Counted from the first letter of the stretch, positions 16,793 through 28,402 are shown. The stretch is DNA of 64,000 nt from Yoonia sp. R2331 (GCF_041103235.1 NZ_JBGCUN010000001.1:1612001-1676000); one strand, 5' to 3'. The notes: a model not told the origin generated them from the sequence alone. Made by a program: numbers and translations.

Positions 16793-18043
16793 ATGACCTA
16801 CCACCCCAAGTCCGATTTCATGGCCGTGATGATGGAACGCGGCTTTCTGGCCGATTGCACCGATTATCAGGGGCTGGATGAGGCGCTGTCGAAGGGACCG
16901 GTGCCCGCCTACATCGGCTTTGACGCCACGGCCACGTCGCTGCATGTGGGCAGCCTGATCCAGATCATGATGCTGCGCTGGTTGCAAAAGACCGGGCACA
17001 AACCGATCACCCTGATGGGCGGCGGTACCACCAAGGTGGGTGATCCCTCATTCCGCGCCGATGAGCGCCCCTTGCTGGGGGCAGAGCAGATTGACGCCAA
17101 TATCGCGGGCATCCGCCAGGTGTTTGCCGCCTACATGGACTATAGCGATGGGCCGACCGGCGCATTGATGCTGAACAATGCCGAATGGCTGGACGGGTTG
17201 AATTACCTTGATTTCCTCCGCGACATCGGGCGGCATTTCTCGATCAACCGGATGTTGTCGTTTGAAAGTGTGAAATCGCGGCTGGATCGCGAGCAGAGCC
17301 TGTCGTTCCTTGAGTTCAACTACATGATCCTGCAGGCCTATGATTTCCTTGAGCTGAACCGTCGCTATGGCTGTCTGTTGCAGATGGGCGGATCGGATCA
17401 ATGGGGCAATATCGTCAACGGGATCGACCTGACGCGGCGGGTGCTGGAGCAAGAGATTTACGGGCTGACCTCGCCCTTGCTGACCACGTCCGACGGCAAA
17501 AAGATGGGCAAGTCGCAGTCCGGTGCGGTCTGGTTGAATGCAGACCTGTGCAGCCCTTATGAATTCTGGCAGTTCTGGCGCAACACCACGGATGCGGACA
17601 CGGGCAAGTTCTTGAAGCTTTACACCGAATTGCCGGTGGCGGAATGCGACCGGCTGGGTGCGCTGGAGGGGTCAGAGATCAACGCGGCCAAGGTGATCCT
17701 TGCCAATGAGGTCACCACCTTGCTGCACGGGGCCGATGCCGCCGCCGCAGCAGAGGCGACCGCGCGCGAGGTCTTTGAGAAAGGCGGCGTGGGGGATGAT
17801 TTGCCAACCCTGACCATCCCCGCGTCGGAGCTGGGCGAGGGTCTGTCGATTGTGCAGGCGCTGGTGAAATCCGGGCTGGCCGGATCGGGCAAAGAGGCCA
17901 AGCGGCTGATTGCTGAAAATGGCGCGCGGCTGAATGATGAGCCGCTGACCAATGCGGGCCTGATGCTGGATGCGGATGCGCTGGCCCAGCCGATCAAGCT
18001 GTCGGCGGGCAAGAAGCGGCATGCGCTGGTGCAATTGGGTTAG
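16793..18043 (+). CDS. tyrS: Tyrosyl-tRNA synthetase
   Basis: A 416-residue class I synthetase of the TyrRS group. HVGS ([13 protein letters not shown] equivalent) lies near residue 43. Tyr-binding residues are in [14 protein letters not shown] and MGGSDQWGN, and the KMSKS loop is [14 protein letters not shown] near residue 230. A C-terminal S4-like RNA-binding domain follows ([20 protein letters not shown]). The true start is the ATG at 16793; the same frame runs upstream through anmK-antisense sequence and is not coding there. The stop overlaps the stop of a small minus-strand ORF by 4 bases. Confidence 0.95.
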   Translation: MTYHPKSDFMAVMMERGFLADCTDYQGLDEALSKGPVPAYIGFDATATSLHVGSLIQIMMLRWLQKTGHKPITLMGGGTTKVGDPSFRADERPLLGAEQIDANIAGIRQVFAAYMDYSDGPTGALMLNNAEWLDGLNYLDFLRDIGRHFSINRMLSFESVKSRLDREQSLSFLEFNYMILQAYDFLELNRRYGCLLQMGGSDQWGNIVNGIDLTRRVLEQEIYGLTSPLLTTSDGKKMGKSQSGAVWLNADLCSPYEFWQFWRNTTDADTGKFLKLYTELPVAECDRLGALEGSEINAAKVILANEVTTLLHGADAAAAAEATAREVFEKGGVGDDLPTLTIPASELGEGLSIVQALVKSGLAGSGKEAKRLIAENGARLNDEPLTNAGLMLDADALAQPIKLSAGKKRHALVQLG

Positions 18044-18168
18044 GTCAGTAACGTCAGGACCAGCCAGACCGGCACCGACAGCACGGTGGCCAACAGTGTC
18101 AGGGCCGTCAGCGTCAGGCGCGGCGGCGGGATATCGGTGTCGCGCAGGCGGCGAAAGCGGTGTTCCAT
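18040..18168 (-). CDS. Small single-pass membrane protein, 42 residues
   Basis: A short frame starts at the ATG at 18168 and ends TAA at 18042-18040, and reads [20 protein letters not shown] and then a continuous hydrophobic stretch to the end. A basic N-terminus followed by one membrane helix of about 24 residues looks like a small inner-membrane protein. Its stop overlaps the tyrS stop by 4 bases, the same convergent geometry seen at 1972-1975 and 12768-12771, which supports it. I do not recognise a family, and I see no strong ribosome binding site. Confidence 0.5.
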   Translation of the reverse strand: MEHRFRRLRDTDIPPPRLTLTALTLLATVLSVPVWLVLTLLT

Positions 18169-18213
18169 GCGCCGATTAACCCCACTTTAGGTTTCATCTG
18201 TCTTAACAAGGGC

Positions 18214-19062
18214 ATGTTTGACATGCCTTTGCCCACCCATGCGCGCACGCTGCCGCTGCAACAAAGCCCCGCCTATGCCCGGACGCTGCGCGCGCTGGGC
18301 CAGAAAGCACGGATTGTGCACGGCGATGGCGTGGGGCAGATGGCGGTAGTGACACGGCAGACGCCCTTTGGTCCGTTGCGCGCAGCGATGCGCGGGCCGC
18401 TCTGGGAAACGCCCGATCCGCGCGACCGGGTGGATTTTCTGCGCCGCCACCGGGTGCATCTGCACAATCCAGAGGACGACGCCCCCGATACCATGCGCGC
18501 GGCTGGCTTTTGGCAGGTGATGACCCCCGGCACCGTGGGCCTGATGGACCTGACCCGTGATCCGGTCGCAGCCATGCACGGCAAGTGGCGCAACGCCTGG
18601 CGCAGCGCCGCGCGCGCAGATCTGCGTGTCCAGTCCGGCCCGTTTGAGCCTGCGCGCGACAATTGGATCCTGGCGCTGGATGGAGCGCAACAGCGTGTGC
18701 GGGGCTTTCGCGGTTATCCGCATGCCTTTACCCATGCTTTTGCTGCCCAAAACCCCGATGCTGCCTTATGTTACGTAGCCTATCAGGAGCGCAGTCAGAT
18801 CGCCGCAATGATCTTTCTGCTGCATGCCCCGACGGCCACCTATCACATTGGCTGGACCGGAGAGGATGGGCGGCGCTGCAATGCGCATCGGTTGCTGTTG
18901 ATCCAAGCGGCGCGCGATCTGTCTGCGCGCGGAATGACCACGCTTGATCTGGGGCAGATTGATACCCGCCGCGCGCCCGGGTTGGCACGGTTCAAGTTGG
19001 GTGCTGGTGCGCAACCGGTCACCTTGGGTGGCACGTGGGTACGGTTGCCGTGGTGCCGCTAA
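18214..19062 (+). CDS. GNAT/FemAB-like acyltransferase
   Basis: A 282-residue protein of the GNAT superfamily. It has a poorly conserved N-terminal half and a C-terminal half with YVAYQERSQIAAMIFLLHAPTATYHIGWT followed by AHRLLLIQAARDLSARGMTTLDLGQID. These resemble the acceptor and CoA-binding strands of FemAB-like (lipid II/aminoacyl) transferases. The start is ambiguous: ATG at 18214 has AAGGG upstream and is preferred, while ATG at 18223 or the frame's earlier start at 18160 are alternatives. The substrate is unknown. Confidence 0.65.
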   Translation: MFDMPLPTHARTLPLQQSPAYARTLRALGQKARIVHGDGVGQMAVVTRQTPFGPLRAAMRGPLWETPDPRDRVDFLRRHRVHLHNPEDDAPDTMRAAGFWQVMTPGTVGLMDLTRDPVAAMHGKWRNAWRSAARADLRVQSGPFEPARDNWILALDGAQQRVRGFRGYPHAFTHAFAAQNPDAALCYVAYQERSQIAAMIFLLHAPTATYHIGWTGEDGRRCNAHRLLLIQAARDLSARGMTTLDLGQIDTRRAPGLARFKLGAGAQPVTLGGTWVRLPWCR

Positions 19063-19165
19063 GCCGCTGCCTGTGCGGAAATGCCCCTGCGCTTCCCCTT
19101 GATCGCCCGCGCGATTTGCGGGCAAAGCTGGACCAAAGGCCCTGCGCGCCAAAGGATCCGATGTG

Positions 19166-20014
19166 ATGACCCAATACCTTGTCTATGATGTTTTTACCGA
19201 CCGCCCCTTTGGCGGGAACCAATTGGCAGTGTTCCCTGACGCCACGGGCCTGTCGGAGGACCAGTTGCAGGCCATTGCGGTCGAGTTCAAATTCTCTGAA
19301 ATCACCCTCGTCTATCCGCCCGAAGACCCGGCCCATACGGCCAAGGTCCGCATTTTCACACCGACACAGGAAATCGACTTTGCCGGGCATCCAACCATTG
19401 GCACAGCAATTGCGCTGTATGATCTGGGGCGCGGGTCCGATCTGGTGCTGGAACTTGGGGTCGGCCCGATTGCCTGCACGGTGACACCCGAAGGTGCAGC
19501 GTTTACCACCACCGCCCCGCTGTCGCGTCTTTCGCACCCCGATCCGGCCCTTGTTGCCCGCGCGCTGGGCACATCACGGTCGGCAATTTCCGCCACGGTG
19601 CATGGGCCGGTGCAAGCCTCGCTTGGGCTGCCTTTTGTGATTGTGGAACTGACCGACCGCGCGGCCCTGGCCCATTGCCAGCCCGATATTGCAGCCTGCC
19701 GCGACGGGGCACAGCGGCACCCGGCGGGGCTCGATTTTGCGATCTTTGCCTATGTCCGCGAGGGTGCGCAGGTCGATGCGCGCATGTTTGCCCCGCTCGA
19801 CAACATCCCGGAAGATCCAGCCACCGGCAGCGCCTGCGCCACCTTGGCCGCCCTGCTGCACGAGGATTTGCGCCAGCCGCAAACCCTGCACATCACCCAA
19901 GGTGAAGATATGGGACGGACGTCAAGGATTACCGCGCAAAGCCACGGTGATCCGGTGCAGGTCACAATCTCTGGTCAGGCCGTGCGTGTCATGGACGGCA
20001 GGCTGCTGGTCTGA
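19166..20014 (+). CDS. PhzF family isomerase
   Basis: A 282-residue protein with the duplicated diaminopimelate-epimerase-like fold. The first half has YDVFTDRPFGGNQLAVF and EFKFSEITLV (Glu catalytic position), then RIFTPTQEIDFAGHPTIGTA. The second half ends with the phosphate/substrate loop EDPATGSACATLAALL. All usual PhzF signatures are present and the length is normal. Phenazine genes are absent around it, so as in most bacteria the real substrate is unknown. AAAGGA lies upstream of the ATG at 19166; a GTG one codon earlier is also in frame. Confidence 0.88.
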   Translation: MTQYLVYDVFTDRPFGGNQLAVFPDATGLSEDQLQAIAVEFKFSEITLVYPPEDPAHTAKVRIFTPTQEIDFAGHPTIGTAIALYDLGRGSDLVLELGVGPIACTVTPEGAAFTTTAPLSRLSHPDPALVARALGTSRSAISATVHGPVQASLGLPFVIVELTDRAALAHCQPDIAACRDGAQRHPAGLDFAIFAYVREGAQVDARMFAPLDNIPEDPATGSACATLAALLHEDLRQPQTLHITQGEDMGRTSRITAQSHGDPVQVTISGQAVRVMDGRLLV

Positions 20015-20028
20015 CCCCGTGACGATCC

Positions 20029-20856
20029 CTAGCGGTAGATGCGCGGCACGCCCAGTTTGTCATGCACCGCGTTGACCGCCTGCGGCTGGATATGCAGCGC
20101 GCTTGCGAGATCGTGCAGGTACTTCGCCTCTTCCTGGCTATCTAGGTCGATGCCCAGCACAGACATCATGTAGACTTGCCTTTCCATGCCTTGCGGAACC
20201 GCATTGGCCAGCCCTGCCACATCAATCGGCTTTTGTAGCTCGCGGTTCACGAAATCACGCTCTGCCTGACTGACATCGCCAAGCTTGTCCATGATCTTGG
20301 CCTGTTCGCCCTGATCAAAGGTGCCATCGGATTTGGCCGCTTGCAGCATGGCGGCGAGCATCAGGCCTGCGGCGGCTTCCTGATCCTGGCTGGAGGTCTT
20401 GGCCTTTTGCGGGGTGCTGTCGAATTGCGAGCCGAGCACGTCCCCCAGACCGCCGCCGCCACCGCTGGCACCGCCGAGCGCACCGGCCAGACCGCCCAAG
20501 AGGCCACCCAGACCGCCGCCAGCGGCGCCGCCTGTCAACCCGCCCAGCAAATCCTCTAACCCCGCAGGCGACGAAGGGCGCGCGCGCGTATCGACGCCGT
20601 CACTGCCGGCAAATTGGTCAAGCAGGCCGCCAAGCCCGCCCTGCGCGGCACCACCGCCAAGGATGTTATCCATCATCCCTTCGAGCGGGTTGCCCGCCTG
20701 TGCATCAGCCTGATTGGGGGAATGCGCACCACGGAAAAGCCCGTCATCCGCGACCTGCCCGGATGGCGTGTTGCCACGTCCTTGCATCATCTTTTGCGCG
20801 CCCTTGGCGACGGCGACACCAATGGCCACCTTGGCCAGCGTTTTCATCAAGCTCAT
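20029..20856 (-). CDS. DUF533/TerB-like protein with Gly-rich linker
   Basis: A 275-residue protein with three parts. The N-terminus (MSLMKTLAKVAIGVAVAKG) is amphipathic or membrane-seeking. A very Gly-rich low-complexity linker spans about residues 60-145, built from GGLGGLLGGL-like units. The C-terminal helical TerB-like domain has AAGLMLAAMLQAAKSDGTFD and EEAKYLHDLASALHI, typical of DUF533 proteins. Function is unknown; the domain is often linked to envelope stress or tellurite-resistance-type proteins. The ATG at 20856 follows GGGGGAAT; a longer frame exists but is unlikely. Confidence 0.75.
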   Translation of the reverse strand: MSLMKTLAKVAIGVAVAKGAQKMMQGRGNTPSGQVADDGLFRGAHSPNQADAQAGNPLEGMMDNILGGGAAQGGLGGLLDQFAGSDGVDTRARPSSPAGLEDLLGGLTGGAAGGGLGGLLGGLAGALGGASGGGGGLGDVLGSQFDSTPQKAKTSSQDQEAAAGLMLAAMLQAAKSDGTFDQGEQAKIMDKLGDVSQAERDFVNRELQKPIDVAGLANAVPQGMERQVYMMSVLGIDLDSQEEAKYLHDLASALHIQPQAVNAVHDKLGVPRIYR

Positions 20857-21013
20857 GTCATTCCCCCAGATTTCAATGGCTGCCAGCCTGACAGGCCGCA
20901 TCTTTGGCCCAAAGGGGAAAAACCGCAGCAGAGCAACCTTTCGCGCAAGCCCGCATCTGGTCTTGGCCCCGATTGCACGCTATGGCAGGGGAGTTTCACT
21001 GCTCGGGGGCCCA

Positions 21014-21424
21014 ATGACCACCACCATCCTGTCCCGTTGCGAGGCTGCTGGCCTGCGCATGACCGATCAGCGCCGCACGATTGCAGCTGTGCTGCAAGAC
21101 GCCGATGATCACCCCGATGTGGAAGAGTTGTATAATCGGGCCGCTGCCGCCGATCCGCGCATTTCGCTGGCAACGGTGTATCGCACCGTAAAGCTGCTGG
21201 AAGAGACAGGCATTCTGGAAAAGCACGAATTTTGTGATGGCCGCGCCCGGTACGAGACCGCGGACCGCGAACACCACGATCACCTGATCGACATGCAATC
21301 AGGTGAGGTGATTGAATTTCTGGACCCCGAGATCGAGGCCCTGCAGGAAAAAATCGCAGCGAAACTTGGCTACAAATTGATCGGGCACCGGTTGGAATTA
21401 TACGGCACCAAGACCAAGGGCTGA
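21014..21424 (+). CDS. fur: Fur family transcriptional regulator (Fur/Mur type)
   Basis: A 136-residue metal-responsive repressor. The winged helix carries RMTDQRRTIAAVL and ISLATVYRTVKLLEETGIL. The metal-binding/dimer domain carries HEFCDGRARYETADREHHDHLI and GEVIEFLDPEIEALQEKIA. These match the alphaproteobacterial Fur/Mur branch rather than Irr, and the C-terminal Cys pairs of E. coli Fur are absent. In many alphaproteobacteria this protein senses manganese (Mur), so iron control should not be assumed. The true start is the ATG at 21014; an in-frame upstream extension overlaps the divergent DUF533 gene. Confidence 0.9.
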   Translation: MTTTILSRCEAAGLRMTDQRRTIAAVLQDADDHPDVEELYNRAAAADPRISLATVYRTVKLLEETGILEKHEFCDGRARYETADREHHDHLIDMQSGEVIEFLDPEIEALQEKIAAKLGYKLIGHRLELYGTKTKG

Positions 21425-21427
21425 GGT

Positions 21428-21511
21428 CTAACCGGCAATCAGGGTTGCAAACCCGGTCGCCGTCGCCCAACCACACATCAACACAACAAAACGCATTTTC
21501 GACATCCCCAT
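21428..21511 (-). CDS. Possible 27-residue membrane peptide
   Basis: A short frame starts at the ATG at 21511 (second ATG at 21505) and ends TAG at 21430-21428. It encodes MGMSKMRFVVLMCGWATATG and then FATLIAG: basic start, then one hydrophobic helix. It ends 3 bases from the fur stop on the opposite strand. No clear ribosome binding site is seen, so this is a weak call based on composition and on the compact convergent spacing common here. Confidence 0.25.
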   Translation of the reverse strand: MGMSKMRFVVLMCGWATATGFATLIAG

Positions 21512-21636
21512 GTCTGTTCAATGCAAGGATCGTCGCAATTGGTTGCGATTCCCTCAATGCTGGAAATCCTGACTTCTTTTCATTTTCTACAACTTTCGGT
21601 ATCGCAGCCACGAGCGACCACAAGATAGGACAGGGT

Positions 21637-23835
<2,199 letters not shown>

Positions 23836-23836
<1 letters not shown>

Positions 23837-24597
23837 TGTTTCCGTACATCGAAAGTGCTGGCCCATCTGATGCACCCGACGTCGTGTTTCTGCACGCCGT
23901 CGGGACATCAGGTTGGATGTGGCAGGACGTCATCGCCGCCCTGCCCGATCTGCGCTGTCATACGGTGGACCTGCCGGGTCACGGACGCTCTGCGCAGATG
24001 CGATGGCAGTCGCTGCCAGCCGTGGCAGAACAGGTGTTGAGCGTCATACCAAGCCAGAAACCGGTTCATCTGGTGACTTTGTCACTTGGCAGTTACGTCC
24101 GTCTGCACTTGTTACACCATGCGCCGGGGCGCTTTGCGTCGGCCACGTTGTCGGGTGTTCATGCAGACGGTATGCCCAACAAGACCCTGATGAAAGTCAT
24201 GGGCGCGCTGATGTCACCCTTTGTCCGTCTGCCCCGCCTTGCCCGCATGAATGCGGCAAATCTGGGCATTCCCGACGACAGGATCGACGGATATGTCGCT
24301 GCGGCCCGCCTGACAACGCCGCAGGCCTTTCGCCGCGCCAGCAACAACGCCGTTGATTTCGAAGCGCCGGATATTTCCGGGTTTGGCGGTCGCTTGTTGA
24401 TCGCGGCGGGCGGAAAGGAACATGCGCTGATCCGCGACAGCCAAACCAAGATCGCTGCCATGGTCCCACATGGCAGAGCGGCGCAGGCGCCGGGGCTTGG
24501 GCATGGTTGGTCAGGTCAGAACCCGCGACTTTTCGCAGAGATGGTCCGGGCAATGGTCAACAACACAGCACTGCCCGAGGCGCTTGTTTTGCTGTGA
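23836..24597 (+). CDS. Alpha/beta hydrolase (3-oxoadipate enol-lactonase-like)
   Basis: A 253-residue alpha/beta hydrolase beginning at a GTG that overlaps the enolase stop by one base. The oxyanion region is DVVFLHAVGTSGWMW, and DLPGHGRS follows. The nucleophile elbow LVTLSLGSYV is a degenerate GxSxG with T-L-S-L-G, and the probable catalytic His lies in GLGHGWSGQ. It resembles PcaD but no other catechol-pathway genes are near. The altered elbow makes the exact activity uncertain. Confidence 0.75.
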
Positions 24598-24634
24598 CGG
24601 TCCAAGATGGTGGCGGGCCAGTATGGGACGCGCC

Positions 24635-25687
24635 TTAGTCAAACCGTGTCGGGCGATATGGCCCCAGCGCATTGACCATATCGCCATGCAGCAATTCCTG
24701 CGTGGCGTATTCAGCCGAGATGGCCGCCAAGGTCACGCCAGAGTGCATCACGCAGGCATAAAGCCCCGGTTCCACGGCCCCAATCACCGGCAATCCATCC
24801 TGCGGCACCGGGCGGTAGGCCAGCGCCACTTCGGTCCAACAGAGATCGTGCTGTGGAATCATCGCCTGCAATCGCGCCAATGCGGCATCGGCCGCCAGCA
24901 CAGGGGTTTGGGCAAGCTGCGTGCTGTCATCGGCCTGATGCCCAATCGCTGTCGGCATGACCAAGCGACCCTCGGCGTCTTGCTTTACCTCGCCCGCGGG
25001 GCTGACCAGTATATGGGCGAGAACCGGCGGTAAGGCATTGGTTTTCATCAGCAATCCCGGTCGGGTCAGCATCGGCAGACCGATCAAATCTGCCGCCCCG
25101 GTGCCAGCGGCGACGACCACCTGATCGGCGTGGATGACACCTTGGTGCGTTGTAACGCCAGTCACCTTTCCGGCGGTCCGGTGCACTGCCTGCACGGTCA
25201 CGCCCAGCACGGCGCGCGCACCGTTCGCCTGAGCGGCGGCGAACAGATCGCGGGTTAATGCGGCGGCATCGACCACGCCCTCTGCCGCGAAGCAAAGGCC
25301 TGCGTCGGGGGCCACGATGTTGGGTTCCAAATCCGCGATCTGGGCCTGATCAAATTGGCTCACCGGGTAGTCAAGCGCGCGCAGATCGTCGGCCATCTTG
25401 GTGAGCGCATCGCCCTGTTCTTCATACCAAAGCGCGGGCTGCCATGTGTAGGCACCGGTGGTAAGGATCTGGTGCAGCCGCTGATGCGCGGCAATGCCGG
25501 CCGCACGCAAGCGGTAGTGTTCCGCATCCTTATAAAAGCTGGCGTTGATCCAGCCAAAAGAAGTACCCGAGGCCCCCGCAGCGGGCCCAGCCATGTCCAC
25601 AATCGTCACCTTTGCCCCTGCCGCTGACAGGCGATAGGCCAGTGCCGCCCCGATCAGCCCGGCCCCTACAATCACGATATCTTTCAT
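24635..25687 (-). CDS. FAD-dependent oxidoreductase (DAO/DadA-like)
   Basis: A 350-residue protein with the FAD dinucleotide-binding motif IVGAGLIGAALAYRLSAAGAKVTIVD at the N-terminus (GxGxxG). A DAO-family body follows (GASGTSFGWINASFY, VVVAAGTGAADLIGLP) and a C-terminal flavin-contact region (RPVPQDGLPVIGAVEPGLY, HSGVTLAAISAEYATQELL). It probably oxidises an amino acid or other amine, but the substrate is not recognisable. It diverges from the DUF985 gene 53 bases away. Confidence 0.8.
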   Translation of the reverse strand: MKDIVIVGAGLIGAALAYRLSAAGAKVTIVDMAGPAAGASGTSFGWINASFYKDAEHYRLRAAGIAAHQRLHQILTTGAYTWQPALWYEEQGDALTKMADDLRALDYPVSQFDQAQIADLEPNIVAPDAGLCFAAEGVVDAAALTRDLFAAAQANGARAVLGVTVQAVHRTAGKVTGVTTHQGVIHADQVVVAAGTGAADLIGLPMLTRPGLLMKTNALPPVLAHILVSPAGEVKQDAEGRLVMPTAIGHQADDSTQLAQTPVLAADAALARLQAMIPQHDLCWTEVALAYRPVPQDGLPVIGAVEPGLYACVMHSGVTLAAISAEYATQELLHGDMVNALGPYRPTRFD

Positions 25688-25739
25688 GCCTGCACCCTCG
25701 CCCTATTGCCGCACGCGCGCAATCCCGTAACGTGGCGGC

Positions 25740-26165
25740 ATGACAGCTGATGAGATCATTGCCCATCTGGACCTGCAACCGCATCCTGAAGGTGGCTATT
25801 ACCGCCAGACATGGGCTGCAAAGAATGCGGGCCGCGCGACAGGGACTTGTATCTACTTCCTGTTGAAAGCCGGAGAATCGAGCCATTGGCACACGGTGGA
25901 TGCCGCTGAAATCTGGCTGTATCACGCAGGTGCGCCGCTGGTCCTGTCGCGCGCGGCGCAGGCCAAGGGCCCTGCAACGGATGATCTGTTGGGCCCCGAT
26001 TTGGCGGCGGGTCAAGCCCCGCAATTGATCGTCCCGCCGGGTCATTGGCAGGCCGCACGCACCACCGGCGACTACACGCTGGTCAGTTGCACTGTGTCCC
26101 CCGGTTTCCTATTCGAAACCTTCGTGCTGGCGGATGCCGGTTTTGATATCCCGCGCGTCGGATAG
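25740..26165 (+). CDS. DUF985 cupin protein
   Basis: A 141-residue single-domain cupin with the family pattern LDLQPHPEGGYYRQTW at the start, SSHWHTVDAAEIWLYHAGAPL (metal-type His and Glu) in the middle and VSPGFLFETFVLA at the end. DUF985 proteins are small cupins of unconfirmed role; sugar or nucleotide-derivative binding has been suggested for relatives. Nothing in the neighbourhood (oxidase upstream, tungstate transporter downstream) settles the function. Confidence 0.85.
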   Translation: MTADEIIAHLDLQPHPEGGYYRQTWAAKNAGRATGTCIYFLLKAGESSHWHTVDAAEIWLYHAGAPLVLSRAAQAKGPATDDLLGPDLAAGQAPQLIVPPGHWQAARTTGDYTLVSCTVSPGFLFETFVLADAGFDIPRVG

Positions 26166-26226
26166 GTGGCTGGACAAGGGCGCAGGGCCGCCCTAGCAGG
26201 AATGCCATGATCGCGGCGTCTGGCAG

Positions 26227-26931
26227 ATGAATGATATCCTTGATGGACTGGTGGCCGCCTTTTGGCTGGTCGCAACGCTGGATGCCGATCTGGTGCAAAT
26301 CAGCTTGCGGTCACTGCAGGTCAGCATCAGTGCGCTGATGGTTGCCAGCCTGATTGCGATCCCCTTGGGGACGGCGCTGGCGGTGCAGCGGTTCCGCCTG
26401 CGGCGCCTTGTGATTGCCGTTCTGAACGCGCTGATGGGCCTGCCGCCTGTGGTGGTCGGTCTAATCGTCTACATCTTGCTGAGCCGGTCCGGTCCGTTTG
26501 GTGTCCTGGGCCTGCTGTTCACGCCCACCGCCATGATTATCGCACAGGTGATCATCATCACGCCGCTGATCGCCTCGATCACCCACCAGGCGATGCGAGA
26601 GCTTTGGGCCGAGTATCATGACCTGCTGATCTCGCTGAATGCTACAAAGTGGCAGCGGATCGTCACCTTGATCACCGATGGCAGGCGCGCGTTGCTGACG
26701 GCTGCACTGGCCGGATTTGGCCGCGCCATCGGAGAGGTCGGCGCGATCATGATCGTGGGCGGTAACATCGACAATGCGACACGGGTGCTGACCACCGCGA
26801 TCGCGCTTGAGACCGGCAAGGGCGATTTCGCCTTGGCGCTGGCGTTGGGGTTTGTGCTGATCGGGCTGGCGCTGGTGATCAATCTGGCGATCCATTGGCT
26901 GTCTGGCACGGAACGGCGGGGGCGCTGGTGA
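26227..26931 (+). CDS. tupB: Tungstate ABC transporter, permease
   Basis: A 234-residue inner-membrane protein with about five helices. Its ABC permease loop reads ATKWQRIVTLITDGRRALLTAALAGFGRAIGEVGAIMIVGGN, in which the EAA-like region and GRAIGEVGA contact the ATPase. The MGLPPVVVGLIVYILLSRSGP segment is typical of TupB. It is the first gene of tupBCA; its stop overlaps the tupC ATG by one base. The system delivers tungstate (or molybdate) for pterin-cofactor enzymes, matching moaC and moeA at 48-50 kb. Confidence 0.88.
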   Translation: MNDILDGLVAAFWLVATLDADLVQISLRSLQVSISALMVASLIAIPLGTALAVQRFRLRRLVIAVLNALMGLPPVVVGLIVYILLSRSGPFGVLGLLFTPTAMIIAQVIIITPLIASITHQAMRELWAEYHDLLISLNATKWQRIVTLITDGRRALLTAALAGFGRAIGEVGAIMIVGGNIDNATRVLTTAIALETGKGDFALALALGFVLIGLALVINLAIHWLSGTERRGRW

Positions 26932-27620
26932 TGTTGCCGCTGAACGCCAAGGGGCTGATCGTGCGTCGCAAGGGAAAGGTGCTGCTTGGCCCAATTGATC
27001 TGACGCTGGAGGGTGCCGGGATCACCGTGGTCATGGGGCCAAACGGGTCAGGCAAGACCACGCTGTTGCGCGCGCTGCACGGGATCGAGCGGTTGTCGGA
27101 TGGCACCTTGGACTGGGCTGTTCCCGCTGCCGTGGCGCATCAGCACCAGTCCTTCGTGTTCCAGGCCCCCGTGGTGTTGCGCCGCACGGTGGCAGGCAAT
27201 CTGCGCTATCCGCTGACCCTGTCGCGAGCGCCCGACCAAGAGGCCCGCGTTGCGGATTGGGCGGCCCGTGCGGGGCTGACGGCCAAGCTGCACCTGCAAG
27301 CGTCGCGCCTGTCGGGGGGCGAGCGGCAAAAGCTAGCACTCGCCCGCGCGCTGATCACCGCCCCCAAGGTGCTGTTTCTGGATGAGCCCTGCGCCAGTCT
27401 TGACGGGGCTGCGACCCGTGCGATTGAAGCCTTGCTGCTGGACGCGGCGTCACGCGGCACGCGGATCATCCTTGCCACCCACGACATGGGGCAGGCCCGC
27501 AGGCTGGCGAGTGACGCGCTGTTCATGGTGCAGGGCCAGATCCACGAGCGCGGGAACGACATTCTGAACGCCCCGCAAACTCCTGAGCTTGCGGCCTTTT
27601 TACGGGGGGACATCCTGTGA
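26931..27620 (+). CDS. tupC: Tungstate ABC transporter, ATP-binding protein
   Basis: A 229-residue ABC ATPase with Walker A GPNGSGKTT near residue 38, Q-loop FQAP (VFQAPVVLRRTV), signature LSGGERQKLALARAL, Walker B VLFLDEPCASLDG and H-loop ATHDMG. It is shorter than most nitrate/molybdate ATPases and lacks a C-terminal TOBE domain, as usual for TupC. The ATG at 26931 shares its A with the tupB stop, and the tupC stop does the same with tupA, so the three are one translational unit. Confidence 0.9.
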   Translation: MLPLNAKGLIVRRKGKVLLGPIDLTLEGAGITVVMGPNGSGKTTLLRALHGIERLSDGTLDWAVPAAVAHQHQSFVFQAPVVLRRTVAGNLRYPLTLSRAPDQEARVADWAARAGLTAKLHLQASRLSGGERQKLALARALITAPKVLFLDEPCASLDGAATRAIEALLLDAASRGTRIILATHDMGQARRLASDALFMVQGQIHERGNDILNAPQTPELAAFLRGDIL

Positions 27621-28402
27621 TGCGCCTGATCGCTGCCCTTTGGCTACTGCTTTCGGCACCTCTTGCCCATGCCGAGACGCTCAAGCTTGCAGTCACCACA
27701 TCCTTTGAAAACTCAGGGCTGGCAGATGTGCTTCTGCCCGCGATTGCTGCTGATACCGGGATCACGGTGCAACTGTTGGTCGTCGGCACTGGGCAGGCCC
27801 TGCGGCTGGGTGCGGCGGGTGATGTGGATGCGGTGCTGGTGCATGCGCGCGCCGCCGAAGAGGATTTTGTCGCCGCGGGCTACGGCACCCATCGGCGCGA
27901 GATCATGTATAACGATTTTGTCCTGATCGGCCCCGCAAATGACCCCGCTGGCATCCGTGATGCGACGTCGGCCCGTGATGCGCTGGCGCGGATTGGGCAG
28001 GCCAAGGCCCTGTTTGTCAGTCGTGGCGATGACAGCGGCACCCATAAAGCGGAACAAGCCCTTTGGCCCGATCCGCCTGCAGGCGATTGGTATCTGGAAA
28101 CCGGGTCCGGCATGGGGGCCGCGCTGAACACCGCCGCTGGGCTGCCCGCTTACGTTTTGGCCGACAGGGCCAGCTGGCTGAACTTTGGCAATCCGGGCGA
28201 TCTGGCGCTGCTTTATGCAGGCGACCCGATGTTGTTCAACCAGTACAGCCTGCTGCCGGTCAATCCCGAGCAGCACCCGCATGTGGCCGTCGGTGCCGTG
28301 GCAAAGCTTGAGGCTTGGCTGACCAGCCCGCGCGCGGCCGATCTGATCAATGGCTACACGATCAAAGGCGCACAGCTTTTTACCTTTAACGCCACGCCCT
28401 AA
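27620..28402 (+). CDS. tupA: Tungstate ABC transporter, periplasmic binding protein
   Basis: A 260-residue secreted protein with a signal peptide (MRLIAALWLLLSAPLAHAE). Its oxyanion-binding segments are LAVTTSFENSGLADVLLP (the TTTS-type motif), VGTGQALRLGAAGDVDAVLVHA, VLIGPANDPAGI and SRGDDSGTHKAE. These Ser/Thr/Arg-containing loops are typical of TupA/WtpA tungstate binders. Placing tupA last (B-C-A) differs from the common A-B-C order. The operon ends at repeat copy C, whose hairpin may terminate it. Confidence 0.88.
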   Translation: MRLIAALWLLLSAPLAHAETLKLAVTTSFENSGLADVLLPAIAADTGITVQLLVVGTGQALRLGAAGDVDAVLVHARAAEEDFVAAGYGTHRREIMYNDFVLIGPANDPAGIRDATSARDALARIGQAKALFVSRGDDSGTHKAEQALWPDPPAGDWYLETGSGMGAALNTAAGLPAYVLADRASWLNFGNPGDLALLYAGDPMLFNQYSLLPVNPEQHPHVAVGAVAKLEAWLTSPRAADLINGYTIKGAQLFTFNATP

